This document shows, piece by piece, positions 32,761 through 42,044 of a DNA stretch of 45,899 bases (positions are counted from its first letter, which is position 1; every line of letters starts with the position of its first letter). The position numbers were made by a program, and so were the translations under genes. Source of the DNA: Bacteroidales bacterium (GTDB lineage: Bacteria; Bacteroidota; Bacteroidia; Bacteroidales; Tenuifilaceae); the NCBI GenBank assembly GCA_013141385.1, contig JABFRB010000031.1, forward strand, positions 1 to 45,899, in the 5' to 3' direction. The notes beneath the pieces are model-generated. The model was not told the origin of the DNA, ran no database searches, and saw only the letters and a list, made by a program, of their open reading frames with translations.

Positions 32761-33510
32761 ATGAATACCATTTCTGTTTTAATAGTTGAAGATGATTTAA
32801 TTGAAGCCCTTAGGCTTGAAACCGGCCTTGAGGAGTTGGGCTTTAAAGTATTACCAGTTGCAGATAATGTAAAAGATGCTTTGGGCTTGTTCTATTCAAC
32901 CGATCCTGATATTGTAATAATTGATATCAAACTTAAGGGTGATAAAGATGGGATTGAGCTGGGTGATCACATTACTTCAGATCAAAAGTATGAGAAACCA
33001 ATAATCTACCTAACATCAATTCAGGATAGCCTGATTTTTCAACGAGCTAAGGCTACAAACCCACATGCTTACCTTATTAAACCAGTAGATTCGCAATCAT
33101 TACAACATACAATAGAACTGGCACTTCAACAATTCGCAGGAAGCAAGTATGGTTTTAGCAATAATAGCCTTGATAATGGAATAGTTCATCGCGAATCCAT
33201 ATTTGTTAAAAAGGGGAAAAAAATGATTCGCCTTGAGATAAACGATATTAACTATATCGAAGTGGAATCCAAGTATTGTACGCTTATATTAGAAACCGAA
33301 AAAATGTTAGTCCGAAAATCGCTAATCGATTTACTAGATTTCCTACCACCACAAGATTTTCAAAGAGTTAATAGAAATTTAGTTATCAATCTTAACAAGG
33401 TTAGGGAATTTGATCTTGATGATATGACCGTTACAGTAAGTAAATCGGTACTTCCCATTAGCACAAAGTATAAAAAAGATCTGGTGAAAAAGTTAGGTTG
33501 TCTTCAATAA
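32761..33510 (+). CDS. LytTR-type response regulator
   Basis: A 249-residue cytosolic regulator. The receiver has IVEDD near the start, the phospho-accepting aspartate 55 in IVIIDIKLKG and the lysine in AYLIKPVD. The LytTR DNA-binding domain follows from about residue 150: IRLEINDINYIEVESKYCTL, FQRVNRNLVINLNKV and VLPISTKYKKDLVKKL. It lies 144 bases after the TPR kinase on the same strand. A short repeat-like spacer (32640-32730) with AAGTACTT-type units separates them. Confidence 0.94.
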   Translation: MNTISVLIVEDDLIEALRLETGLEELGFKVLPVADNVKDALGLFYSTDPDIVIIDIKLKGDKDGIELGDHITSDQKYEKPIIYLTSIQDSLIFQRAKATNPHAYLIKPVDSQSLQHTIELALQQFAGSKYGFSNNSLDNGIVHRESIFVKKGKKMIRLEINDINYIEVESKYCTLILETEKMLVRKSLIDLLDFLPPQDFQRVNRNLVINLNKVREFDLDDMTVTVSKSVLPISTKYKKDLVKKLGCLQ

Positions 33511-33553
33511 CCTCCAAGAATGCTTTAAAGTCCGAAGGACTTGAATCTGAATA

Positions 33554-33610
33554 GCCCCCAGTGAAACTGGGGGTGGTTAAAGTATAAATATCAGAACCCT
33601 AAAAGGGTTC
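33554..33610. repeat. Tandem hairpins GCCCCCAGT/ACTGGGGG and GAACCC/GGGTTC
   Basis: CCCCCAGT at 33555-33562 pairs with ACTGGGGG at 33566-33573. GAACCC at 33594-33599 pairs with GGGTTC at 33605-33610. No T-run follows. The arrangement looks like a dispersed repeat, not a terminator. Confidence 0.55.
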
Positions 33611-33668
33611 AATTTGGGTACAATTAAAATTCTGAATATTTGGAAAATTTCTTGGAAGATATACGAAT

Positions 33669-33706
33669 AAAAAAGGGTGTCTTCGACTTTTTGGACACCC
33701 CTTTTT
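33669..33706. terminator. Bidirectional terminator between LytTR gene and pckA
   Basis: GGGTGTC at 33675-33681 pairs with GACACCC at 33694-33700, flanked by A-run and T-run, so it can end transcription from both sides. A related phrase (GGGTGTCTAAAAAGTCGG) occurs at 21293. Confidence 0.75.
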
Positions 33707-33727
33707 ATAAAAGATAATAATATCAAT

Positions 33728-35344
33728 TTAAACGATAGGACCTGCTGCAATTAGCTTTTTGCCAGCATCGTTATCGGTAAAATTTTCGAAGTTCTTAACA
33801 AACTTTTCAGCAAGTTCACGAGCTTTTACGTCCCATTCTGCTGGATTTGGCCAGCTATTCCTTGGATTCAAGAATTTGGATTCAACTCCCTTAACAGACT
33901 TTGGAACCTGAAGGTTGAAAACTGGAATAGTTTCAAACTCTGCATTCTCAATACTTCCATCAAGAATAGCATTGATTAAAGCACGGGTAGATGGAAGATC
34001 AATTCTTTTACCAACTCCATAAGAACCACCAATCCATCCAGTATTCACTAAGTATGCTTTGGAACCATGTTTTTCCATTTTTTTAACCAATTCACGAGCG
34101 TAAACGGTTGGGTGAAGCATTAAAAATGCCTGACCAAAACAGCTGCTGAATGTTGGTTGTGGTTCGGTTACCCCACGCTCAGTTCCTGCTAATTTTGCGG
34201 TAAAACCGCTTAGAAAATGGTATTGGGTTTGATCGGGAGTAAGTCTCGATACTGGAGGCAGTACACCAAATGAATCGGCAGTAAGGAAGATTACATGTTG
34301 AGCATGTCCACCTTTGGATATAGGTTTTACTATATTTTCGATATGGTAAATTGGGTATGAAACCCTTGTATTTTCGGTTTTACGTTTCGATTTAAAATCG
34401 ATCTTCCCATCTCCATCAATATCAAGATTTTCAAGAAGGGCATCCTTGCGGATTGCTGCATAAATATCAGGTTCTTTAGAAGGATCTAGATCTATACACT
34501 TTGCATAGCAACCACCCTCGTAGTTGAACACTCCATTATCATCCCAACCATGCTCATCATCGCCAATAAGCGCACGGTTTGGATCGGCGGAAAGGGTAGT
34601 TTTTCCTGTACCTGATAGACCAAAGAAAACAGCAACATCGTCTTTCTTGCCAACGTTAGCACTACAATGCATTGATGCAATTCCTTTGAGTGGTAGGTAG
34701 TAGTTCATAACCGAGAAGATTCCCTTCTTCATCTCACCACCATACCATGTTCCACCAATAACTGCCATTCGCTGGGTTAAATGGAATGCAATATATACCT
34801 CACTATTTAGGTTCTGCTCTTTCCACTTAGGGTTCGATGTTTTTGATGCTACAAGTACAACAAAATCAGGCTTAAATGTTTTTAGCTCCTCATCGGTTGG
34901 ACGAATGAACATGTTTTTTACAAAGTGTGCCTGCCATGCAACCTCCATCACAAAACGAACATTAATTCGAGTATCGATGTTTGCGCCACAATAGGCATCA
35001 ACAACGTATAGTTTCTTTTCGCTTAGCTGCTCTGCGCTTATTTTTTTTAAATGATCCCAGATTTCGGCAGTAATGGGTTTATTATCGGAACTTTTTTTGC
35101 CAGTTTGAGCCCACCAAACATTATTCTCTGATGAGCTATCCTTTACAATGTACTTATCCTTGGGTGAACGACCAGTAAATATTCCTGTATCGACATTAAT
35201 TGCTCCAAGATTTGTAAGATATCCTCTTTCAAAACCCTGAAGGTTTTTATCTGTCTCATGAGCATACAATAAATCATAACTCGGATTGTAAATTATCTCT
35301 TTAGGTTTTTCTATACCATAAACTGATAAATCAATATTTGTCAT
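33728..35344 (-). CDS. pckA: Phosphoenolpyruvate carboxykinase (ATP)
   Basis: A 538-residue cytosolic enzyme that converts oxaloacetate and ATP to phosphoenolpyruvate and carbon dioxide; in anaerobic Bacteroidota it can also run in the fixing direction. [15 protein letters not shown] carries the substrate-binding arginine. Kinase-1a [14 protein letters not shown] lies near 240. [10 protein letters not shown] and [16 protein letters not shown] follow, the latter with the kinase-2/adenine region. [12 protein letters not shown] lies near the end. Length is normal. It is monocistronic, with a TAACTTTG box upstream. Confidence 0.98.
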   Translation of the reverse strand: MTNIDLSVYGIEKPKEIIYNPSYDLLYAHETDKNLQGFERGYLTNLGAINVDTGIFTGRSPKDKYIVKDSSSENNVWWAQTGKKSSDNKPITAEIWDHLKKISAEQLSEKKLYVVDAYCGANIDTRINVRFVMEVAWQAHFVKNMFIRPTDEELKTFKPDFVVLVASKTSNPKWKEQNLNSEVYIAFHLTQRMAVIGGTWYGGEMKKGIFSVMNYYLPLKGIASMHCSANVGKKDDVAVFFGLSGTGKTTLSADPNRALIGDDEHGWDDNGVFNYEGGCYAKCIDLDPSKEPDIYAAIRKDALLENLDIDGDGKIDFKSKRKTENTRVSYPIYHIENIVKPISKGGHAQHVIFLTADSFGVLPPVSRLTPDQTQYHFLSGFTAKLAGTERGVTEPQPTFSSCFGQAFLMLHPTVYARELVKKMEKHGSKAYLVNTGWIGGSYGVGKRIDLPSTRALINAILDGSIENAEFETIPVFNLQVPKSVKGVESKFLNPRNSWPNPAEWDVKARELAEKFVKNFENFTDNDAGKKLIAAGPIV

Positions 35345-35387
35345 AAAAATTAGTTTTGAGTGAACAATCGATTTAAATAAGGCTATG

Positions 35388-35395
35388 CAAAGTTA
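35388..35395 (-). promoter_or_regulatory. -7 box of the pckA promoter
   Basis: TAACTTTG on the minus strand, 43 bases before the start codon. No exact TTTG is seen at the -33 distance. Confidence 0.45.
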
Positions 35396-35471
35396 TTTTT
35401 ATAAATGACAATTATCATAGATAGCTATATGTTTAATATCAGTTAAAAATTGATACTAAAACCATATAAAA

Positions 35472-35496
35472 TAAAAAAACCTAGAATAATCTAGGT
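35472..35496 (-). terminator. Terminator after the superoxide dismutase gene
   Basis: ACCTAGA and TCTAGGT form a seven-base stem with a four-base loop. On the minus strand it is followed by TTTTTTTA. It starts 25 bases after the gene end. Confidence 0.75.
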
Positions 35497-35520
35497 CTTT
35501 AAAGTTATGAACTGAAAGTT

Positions 35521-36204
35521 TTATTTTTGAGTTTTTTGATAAAGTTCAGAAACTTTAACCCAATTAACCACCTTCCAAAAGTTTGTAACGTAATCGGCTC
35601 GTTTATTTTGATACTTTAGATAATAAGCATGTTCCCATACATCAAGTGCCAGAATGGGTTTACCATGTTTTGGTGCGATATCCATTAGCGGATTATCCTG
35701 ATTTGGTAGCTGTGCTACAAAAAGTTTACCTGTATCATCCACTGCTAACCATGCCCAGCCGCTTCCAAATAACGTATTTGCGGCTTTTTCAAACTCCTTT
35801 ACAAACGCATCGTATGAACCAAACGATTCATTTATAGCCTTAAGTAGGGTAGCACTTGGCTCACCACCCTTTGGTGACATTATTTCCCAAAAAAATGCGT
35901 GGTTATAGTAACCTCCACCAAAATTCCTTACCTGTACAGGGTATTTACCTACATTGGCAAATATCTCTTCCATACTTTTTCCATTCAAACTATTTGCATC
36001 AGCCGCCTTAATAAAATTATTATAGTAAGCACGAAAATGCTTATCGTAATGAAATTCCATGGTGGCTTTATCAATATAAGGTTCTAGTGCATCGTAGCTG
36101 TATGGTAATGCAGGAAACGTAAAACTTGAGGCATTTTGGGCTCTTATTCCAATCATAAAAAGTTGGAGAAAAAGAATGATTAGCAGTACTTTATTTGTTT
36201 TCAT
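35521..36204 (-). CDS. Exported Fe/Mn superoxide dismutase
   Basis: A 227-residue enzyme that dismutates superoxide to peroxide and oxygen. The four metal ligands are visible: histidine 52 (MEFHYDKH), histidine 102 (GYYNHAFFW), aspartate 188 and histidine 192 (ALDVWEHAYYLKY). GSGWAWLAVDD is also typical. Unlike cytosolic SodA/SodB it has an N-terminal signal (VLLIILFLQLFMIGIRAQ), so it should act in the periplasm. Metal choice between iron and manganese cannot be read with confidence. Confidence 0.95.
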   Translation of the reverse strand: MKTNKVLLIILFLQLFMIGIRAQNASSFTFPALPYSYDALEPYIDKATMEFHYDKHFRAYYNNFIKAADANSLNGKSMEEIFANVGKYPVQVRNFGGGYYNHAFFWEIMSPKGGEPSATLLKAINESFGSYDAFVKEFEKAANTLFGSGWAWLAVDDTGKLFVAQLPNQDNPLMDIAPKHGKPILALDVWEHAYYLKYQNKRADYVTNFWKVVNWVKVSELYQKTQK

Positions 36205-36668
36205 ATCGACAGTTAATTAGTTGTGGTTAAATGTGTTTTTCTAAAACTTTGCTTTTTCCTTTTCGTTAGCAAAAGTTGGAAGTTTTAATATTTATTTTCG
36301 ATCGTAACACACTATAAAACAAAAAATTCAATGTAATGTTTAGTCCATTTAAACAGAAATAAGCCATATCTAATCTAACCCAGCCAGATGTATCTTTGAT
36401 ATTATGTATTATATGAAAGACAAAGAACCCGCCAGATGGCGGGCCATATATCTTCCAAATAATAATACATGAGTTTGAATTTCAACAATGGTTCGGTCAT
36501 CTTTTTGGTGGATTTTTGTGACTTGGTGATTTAGTGGCTTTTAATATTTTTTAGCCACCAAAACTCAAAAGCACCAAATTACACCAAATCAGCAACATAA
36601 AAATATCAGTTTAAAATTTACCGAACTATTGTTTCAGAATATTAAAAAATAATTAGTTTAAATGAATC
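36205..36668. repeat. Noncoding region with a hairpin and a CCACCAAAAC repeat copy
   Basis: No gene is seen in these 464 bases. CCCGCC-AGAT-GGCGGG at 36428-36443 is a compact hairpin. At 36504-36590 there is a palindromic copy of the CCACCAAAAC repeat (arms TTTTTGGTGGATTTTTGTGA and AGCCACCAAAACTCAAAAGC). The phrase CACCAAATTACACCAAA here also occurs at the GxxExxY start (1340-1360). Confidence 0.6.
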
Positions 36669-38597
36669 CTAATTCTCTTTTACGATATCTAAATCTTGGG
36701 TGTAACGTAGTATAAATATCGATTTATTTTCAAAACCATCTATGCTACTGTTTGATTCAAACTTAAAGTCGGATTGAAGCAAGTCTACATCTAGGTTTTT
36801 TAAGCAATACTTAAAATCAATCCCATATTTTTTCATCGCTTTCAAAAAGTAAAATCCAATGTCATAGCCTTGAAATGCGTATTGAGATGCTTCGGATCTG
36901 TAGTAATGACGGTAATCGTCAACAAACCTTTTAACGACCTTTCTGGAATAATCAACATAAAAAGGGGTAAAAAGATGCAAGTTAAGTTTATAGTAATACT
37001 CTATGGGAACATTCTTGTATTTCTGCCAATGTGGAAAACCATAAACCTTTACCTTGTAGTTATAGTAAGTGTTTAATGCAAATAGCTGGCTGAGAAAATC
37101 GGATACAAACGCTTCACTTTCAGAGGCGACTACAAAAATATTCTCCTTATCTTTAATTATGCTTTGATTCAAATTATCTTTAACTTCAGTTGTACTCACA
37201 CCAGATTTATAAAGGAATTCCTTAAAATGTATAGAATCAGAATTTGCACATTGTTTCATTCGATTTGTTACAAATTCTTTGTACTTCTTACTTACTGCTA
37301 ACGTTGCGCTATCATCCTCATATACAAATATCAAGTTCTCATCCTTGCAAAAATCAACATTGGATACAAATTCATTAAATTGAACAGGTAACGATGCATT
37401 TACCTGAAAATAGTAAGGATTACCTGCCAGTAGATCATTATTTTGGGAAAGAGGAGAAACAATATTAATCCTGTTTTCTTTAGAAAAATCGCCAAAAGGT
37501 TTAAGCAATCCTGGATAAACCGGTCCAATTATTAGATCCGATTCTCTTAGCCCTTTTTCATTAAACAATTTTTTGGAATCGTTTACATTCTTGGTGGTGT
37601 TAAAGACTGATATATTGAGCGATAGCCCATCGCGCTTTAAAGAATCAACCGCAAGTAGAAATCCCTCATAAAAATCCAAAAAATTATGTGCTCGCGATGA
37701 GATTTTTTCCACTTCGTTCGACTTCTCAACAAGTTTGCCATTTGAATCCTGAAGAGCTACATCAGCAGAATCAACATCCTGTTCATCAGGGAGTAATGGT
37801 AGAAGAAGCGAAATATTGAATACCCGTTTTGAACGCTTATAATCAAAAGTATCGCACCTAACTTTAGGAGAGTAAATAGTTTCATTTTGTGATACCGTTT
37901 GAGTTTTAACATTACCTAATTCGATGTTTTGATTATTTATATTAGACAGGAATTGCTCTTTATTTTTAGGGATCTTAAGTATTGAGCCGGATTTAAGGCC
38001 ATTAATAAGTACATCCTTGTTTAAATCCTCAATGGTATGAATATCAACTTTATATAACCTTGAAATTGAGTAAAGTCCCTCTTTGGGTTTTACCTGATGG
38101 TAGATATACAATCCAGAATCTCTTTTAACTTCCTGATTTAATGTGCTTAGCCGTTCACGAGGAATTAGTAGCACTTGGCTAAGAATAAGCCCACTCTCAA
38201 CATCGGGGTTTGCTTTTACAATATCATCTATTGAAACCTGATATTGTTTGGAGAGGCCAAAAAGGGTTTCACCTTTCTTAACGATATGATATATATACTT
38301 ATCATTCTCCTCTTGTTTGGGTAAATCCTTTGCAGGAATCTTTAATGCCTGATCAACCTGAATGCCTAAATAAATATCAGGATTGTCCATTGCAATTTCC
38401 ATTTGGCTAACACCATAAGCTTTACTTATTGCATATAAAGATTCTCCTTTTCGTACAATATGTATGTAGTAGTATTTACCTTCAATTTTTACCTTATCCG
38501 TCGATTTCTTAATCTGAACCACAGTCTCAGATTGCTGAGAGTATAATGCGCTGAAGAATAATAAGAAAACTATTAAAAGGATGTTTTTTAATCGCAT
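36669..38597 (-). CDS. LysM protein with periplasmic-binding-like domain
   Basis: A 642-residue exported protein. A signal peptide (NILLIVFLLFFSALYSQQ) precedes three LysM domains at about residues 45-93, 103-150 and 163-211: HIVRKGESLYAISKAYGVSQ, HIVKKGETLFGLSKQYQVSI and HQVKPKEGLYSISRLYKVDI. The rest (about 255-640) resembles a type I periplasmic-binding fold, as in Leu/Ile/Val-binding proteins, with DLIIGPVYPGLLKPFGDF and INIVSPLSQNNDLL. The LysM part should bind peptidoglycan. The binding-fold part may sense a cell-wall ligand; that is inference. Confidence 0.88.
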   Translation of the reverse strand: MRLKNILLIVFLLFFSALYSQQSETVVQIKKSTDKVKIEGKYYYIHIVRKGESLYAISKAYGVSQMEIAMDNPDIYLGIQVDQALKIPAKDLPKQEENDKYIYHIVKKGETLFGLSKQYQVSIDDIVKANPDVESGLILSQVLLIPRERLSTLNQEVKRDSGLYIYHQVKPKEGLYSISRLYKVDIHTIEDLNKDVLINGLKSGSILKIPKNKEQFLSNINNQNIELGNVKTQTVSQNETIYSPKVRCDTFDYKRSKRVFNISLLLPLLPDEQDVDSADVALQDSNGKLVEKSNEVEKISSRAHNFLDFYEGFLLAVDSLKRDGLSLNISVFNTTKNVNDSKKLFNEKGLRESDLIIGPVYPGLLKPFGDFSKENRINIVSPLSQNNDLLAGNPYYFQVNASLPVQFNEFVSNVDFCKDENLIFVYEDDSATLAVSKKYKEFVTNRMKQCANSDSIHFKEFLYKSGVSTTEVKDNLNQSIIKDKENIFVVASESEAFVSDFLSQLFALNTYYNYKVKVYGFPHWQKYKNVPIEYYYKLNLHLFTPFYVDYSRKVVKRFVDDYRHYYRSEASQYAFQGYDIGFYFLKAMKKYGIDFKYCLKNLDVDLLQSDFKFESNSSIDGFENKSIFILRYTQDLDIVKEN

Positions 38598-38623
38598 TTT
38601 TCTTTGAATTATTTGAAACTTTG

Positions 38624-38631
38624 CAAATGTA
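38624..38631 (-). promoter_or_regulatory. -7 box of the LysM gene promoter
   Basis: TACATTTG on the minus strand, 26 bases before the start codon. No clear -33 TTTG. Confidence 0.4.
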
Positions 38632-38723
38632 AGTAATCAATTTCGTTTACCGAAAACTCTTAAAGATTTTCCCTATTACTAAATTGCTTTGGATGCAATA
38701 TGGTGATAATAGATAATATGATT

Positions 38724-38869
38724 GTTCATAATAATACCTAATGAGGAATAAATAATCCAAATTGTCATTCCTGCGAATGCAGGAATCCAGTACTTTATAA
38801 TTTAGATTCCGGGACTTAGCCCGGAATGACAATGGATTGTGTTTTACTTATAGGTATTATAACGGATAT
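38724..38869. repeat. MITE-like element, GTCATTCCTGCGAATG family, copy 2
   Basis: The left end is GTTCATAATAATACCTAATG, then AGGAATAAATAATCC. The centre is TTGTCATTCCTGCGAATGCA and CGGGACTTAGCCCGGAATG. The right end is TTACTTATAGGTATTATAAC plus GGATAT. The two ends are imperfect inverted copies of about 48 bases. It occupies most of the 359-base gap between the LysM gene and the helicase gene. Confidence 0.8.
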
Positions 38870-38956
38870 GCATAGAAGACAATATTGTATTAATTTTTCA
38901 CATCTTACTATTCACATTTCACTTTCTTTAGCTATAATTGCGACCGAAATTTAGCC

Positions 38957-41890
38957 ATGCCGATAGAACTCCCAAAAACCGATTTCTTTGCTATTACCCT
39001 TCAGCAGCACAGACACTTAGGAATGATATTCAATCCCTATATCATTCGTTTAGTAAGTAGCGAAGGGGGAATTTATACGATAGTTGAAAATATTCACGAT
39101 GCAAATCATAAAAAATGGGAGCAGGTAATTCCCTTAGAATCAGCAGAACTATTAAAAACTCTTAATGAACTCACGGATAGCTTTGTTCACAAGCAATTCA
39201 GCAAGGGAAAGCAAAGTATTTCAGATTTTTATAAATCAATATCAGGAAATGAGCAAGTGCTACAGTTTGTTAAAGCGTACATCGAACGTAGAATGTTGAA
39301 ATGCTTTGAAATACTCTGCAAACTTCAGATTCCTGTTTTTTTGAAAGAGAAAAATTTCAATAATCTGTACGAAGATCATCTATTAAGCCTTATTCCCGAT
39401 TTAGCTCTTCCTGTCTTTCACTTTGCTGTAACCGATACTGAAAGTCGCTATAGGATAGATGCTTCTTGTAATGGAAAATCCATTAACCTAACCACAAAAG
39501 GTTCTGAGGTAATTTGTAATGATCCTTGTCTTTTAAGGGTTGATAATAGCCTATATAAGTTCTCTGGCATTGATGGAAAAAAACTAAGCCCCTTTTTCAC
39601 AAAACAGCATATCTCCATACCAAAATCAGCCGAGCGAAAGTACTTCGAATCCTTTGTACTTAACACTATTAGAACGCAATTGGTTGAGGCGGTAGGTTTT
39701 ACAATTGAGAATAGTAAACCCGATAAAAAAGCACTGCTTTCGCTGGAACAACGTCTTGCAGGTGGTGCAGGGCTAATTCTTAAATATCAGTATAATGGCA
39801 AAACCTACCTTGCCAATTCAAAACCAGATCCCGAAGTCAACCTGATTATTGAAAATGATAAATATAAATTTATCAGATTCGAAAGAGATATTGCTTGGGA
39901 AAAAGACTGTAAAGAAAGGCTTGCTGAACTTGGGTTAAAGAAAATTGGCGAGTCGGAGTTTTTTCCCGAAGGCGTTGCCAATTCTATGGACGGACAACCA
40001 CCATATCAGCTAATTGAATGGATAAATAGGAACCAGAAATTGATTATCGATTCTGATTTTGAAGTTCAGCAGAATCTAGGAAAAGATAAGTATTACATTT
40101 ACGAATATCGGGTTGAGATTAACTCACAATCCACCGAAGATTGGTTCGATTTATACGGTAAGGTAATTTTAAGCGGTTTCGAAATCCCGTTCATCCATCT
40201 AAAAAAGAATATCCTTAAAAATATCCGTGAGTTCATATTACCAAATGGGCAACTCTTCATACTACCCGAAGAGTGGTTCACTCGGTATCGACCATTGTTC
40301 TTTCTGGGAAAAGAATCGGGAGAGAAGCTGGCTATCCAAAAATCTCTTTTCAACCTGCTGATTGATTGTAAAGTTGAAGCCCCAAGTGCGCAGGAACTCA
40401 AGGATAAGTTTAATAGCAAATCGCCCGAAAAGGTTAAGTTACCAATTGGCCTTAACGCTGAACTCCGCGATTACCAGAAGGAAGGTTATATCTGGATGAA
40501 CCTACTCCAGCAAAACGGTTTGGGTGGCTGTTTAGCCGATGATATGGGTCTTGGTAAAACCATACAAACCCTTTCGCTTCTCCTATCAACAAAGGAAAAG
40601 AGGGATATAAAGTTAGAATCGAATAAAGATGAGGTAAACCCTAACACCAATACTTTTGGGCAAACCTCATTAATTGTAGTCCCTACCTCATTGGTACACA
40701 ACTGGATTCGAGAGATGAACCGATTCACCCCCGATTTAACCTACTACTCGTATACTGGAGGAACTCGCACAAAGGAAATTTCGGAGATTGTTAAGTATGA
40801 TGTTGTTATATCAACTTACGGGATTGTCCGTAACGATATCGATTTACTAAAGGATGCTCGTTTTAAGTATATAATTCTTGATGAGAGTCAGGCGATTAAG
40901 AATCCAACATCAAAGATTTATCGTTCCATACTTCTGCTGAAAGCAGCAAATTACCTTACAATCAGCGGAACGCCCATTGAGAATTCGCTTTCGGATCTAT
41001 GGGCGCAGCTGAATTTCCTGAATAGAGGAATGCTTGGTAGCATTAAATCGTTTAACGATGAGTTTATTCAACCCATTGAAAAGAATAACGATACCGAAAA
41101 GGAAGAATTACTCAAGAATCTTATACAGCCCTTTATTCTTAGACGAACCAAGGAACAGGTTGCCAAAGATTTACCAGATTTGACCGAGCAGGTGATTTAC
41201 TGCGAGATGTCCGACCTACAGCGTAAATGCTACGAATCGGAAAAATCATCGATCCGAAATAGCATTATGGAGAATATTGCTACAATGGGGTATGACCGCT
41301 CAACATTTGCCATTTTCCGTGGGTTAACAAGGCTGCGCCAGCTTGCTAACCACCCCAACATGGTTGAGGAGTATGTTGGTTCCGATTCAGGTAAATTTGA
41401 GGAAATAACCCGAAGCATCGATAGCATTGTAGCAGAGGGTCATAAGATACTTATATTCTCCTCATTCGTTAAGCATCTTAAGATTGTTGCCAGCTACCTC
41501 GAAGAGAATGGGATATCACACGAGGTACTAACTGGTGCTACCACAAATCGCAAGGAGGTTGTGGATCATTTCCAGAACGATCCAACTGTAAAGGTATTTC
41601 TAATTTCAATAAAAGCTGGTGGTGTAGGGCTCAACCTTACCGCTGCCGATTATATCTTTATTCTCGATCCGTGGTGGAACCCTGCGGTTGAAAATCAGGC
41701 AATTTCAAGAGCTCACCGCATTGGACAGGACAAAAACATATTTGTTTACCGCTTTATAGCCATAGATACCGTTGAGGAGAAAATTATCCGCTTGCAGGAG
41801 AAGAAGGAAATTCTTGCCCAAACCTTTGTTGATTCTACAAATCCTTTAAAGATTCTTGGGGAGGGAAGGATTTTGGAGATGTTGGAATAA
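38957..41890 (+). CDS. SNF2-family helicase
   Basis: A 977-residue ATPase. The first 500 residues match the N-terminal region of bacterial SNF2 helicases and carry no obvious catalytic motif. LADDMGLGKTIQTLS near 525 is Walker A. LIVVPTSLVHNWIREM is motif Ia. ILDESQAIKN near 641 is motif II (DESQ). TISGTPIENSLSDLW is motif III. The C-terminal helicase half has ISIKAGGVGLNLTAADYIFI, then DPWWNPAVENQAISRAHRIG. It probably remodels protein-nucleic-acid complexes; a role in transcription or repair is inference. No restriction or defence partners are adjacent. Confidence 0.95.
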   Translation: MPIELPKTDFFAITLQQHRHLGMIFNPYIIRLVSSEGGIYTIVENIHDANHKKWEQVIPLESAELLKTLNELTDSFVHKQFSKGKQSISDFYKSISGNEQVLQFVKAYIERRMLKCFEILCKLQIPVFLKEKNFNNLYEDHLLSLIPDLALPVFHFAVTDTESRYRIDASCNGKSINLTTKGSEVICNDPCLLRVDNSLYKFSGIDGKKLSPFFTKQHISIPKSAERKYFESFVLNTIRTQLVEAVGFTIENSKPDKKALLSLEQRLAGGAGLILKYQYNGKTYLANSKPDPEVNLIIENDKYKFIRFERDIAWEKDCKERLAELGLKKIGESEFFPEGVANSMDGQPPYQLIEWINRNQKLIIDSDFEVQQNLGKDKYYIYEYRVEINSQSTEDWFDLYGKVILSGFEIPFIHLKKNILKNIREFILPNGQLFILPEEWFTRYRPLFFLGKESGEKLAIQKSLFNLLIDCKVEAPSAQELKDKFNSKSPEKVKLPIGLNAELRDYQKEGYIWMNLLQQNGLGGCLADDMGLGKTIQTLSLLLSTKEKRDIKLESNKDEVNPNTNTFGQTSLIVVPTSLVHNWIREMNRFTPDLTYYSYTGGTRTKEISEIVKYDVVISTYGIVRNDIDLLKDARFKYIILDESQAIKNPTSKIYRSILLLKAANYLTISGTPIENSLSDLWAQLNFLNRGMLGSIKSFNDEFIQPIEKNNDTEKEELLKNLIQPFILRRTKEQVAKDLPDLTEQVIYCEMSDLQRKCYESEKSSIRNSIMENIATMGYDRSTFAIFRGLTRLRQLANHPNMVEEYVGSDSGKFEEITRSIDSIVAEGHKILIFSSFVKHLKIVASYLEENGISHEVLTGATTNRKEVVDHFQNDPTVKVFLISIKAGGVGLNLTAADYIFILDPWWNPAVENQAISRAHRIGQDKNIFVYRFIAIDTVEEKIIRLQEKKEILAQTFVDSTNPLKILGEGRILEMLE

Positions 41891-41902
41891 AATTTTATAT
41901 GT

Positions 41903-42044
41903 ATATCCGCTATATTACCTATAAGTAAAACACAATCCATTGTCATTCCGGGCGAAGTCCAGGAATCTCTTAAAAAAGATAGATTCCTGCATTCGCAGGA
42001 ATGACAATTTGGATTATTTATTCTTCATTAGGTATCATTACGGA
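41903..42044. repeat. MITE-like element, GTCATTCCTGCGAATG family, copy 3 (interrupted)
   Basis: It starts TATATCCGCTATATTACCTA and contains ATTGTCATTCCGGGCGAAGT, then GATTCCTGCATTCGCAGGAA and CATTAGGTATCATTACGGA. It matches copy 2 on the opposite strand almost end to end. The insertion sequence sits at its right end. The rest of the original end, and a duplicate of the last 69 bases, lie at 43681-43750. Confidence 0.8.
41976..42044. repeat. Left copy of the 69-bp target duplication
   Basis: These 69 bases, starting AAGATAGATTCCTGCATTCG and ending GGTATCATTACGGA, are identical base for base to 43681-43749. They flank the insertion sequence directly. Confidence 0.9.

Noticed and set aside
38957-41890. 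Defence-system SNF2 helicase
   Set aside because: No nuclease, methylase or other defence partner is adjacent; it looks like the common stand-alone bacterial SNF2 protein.
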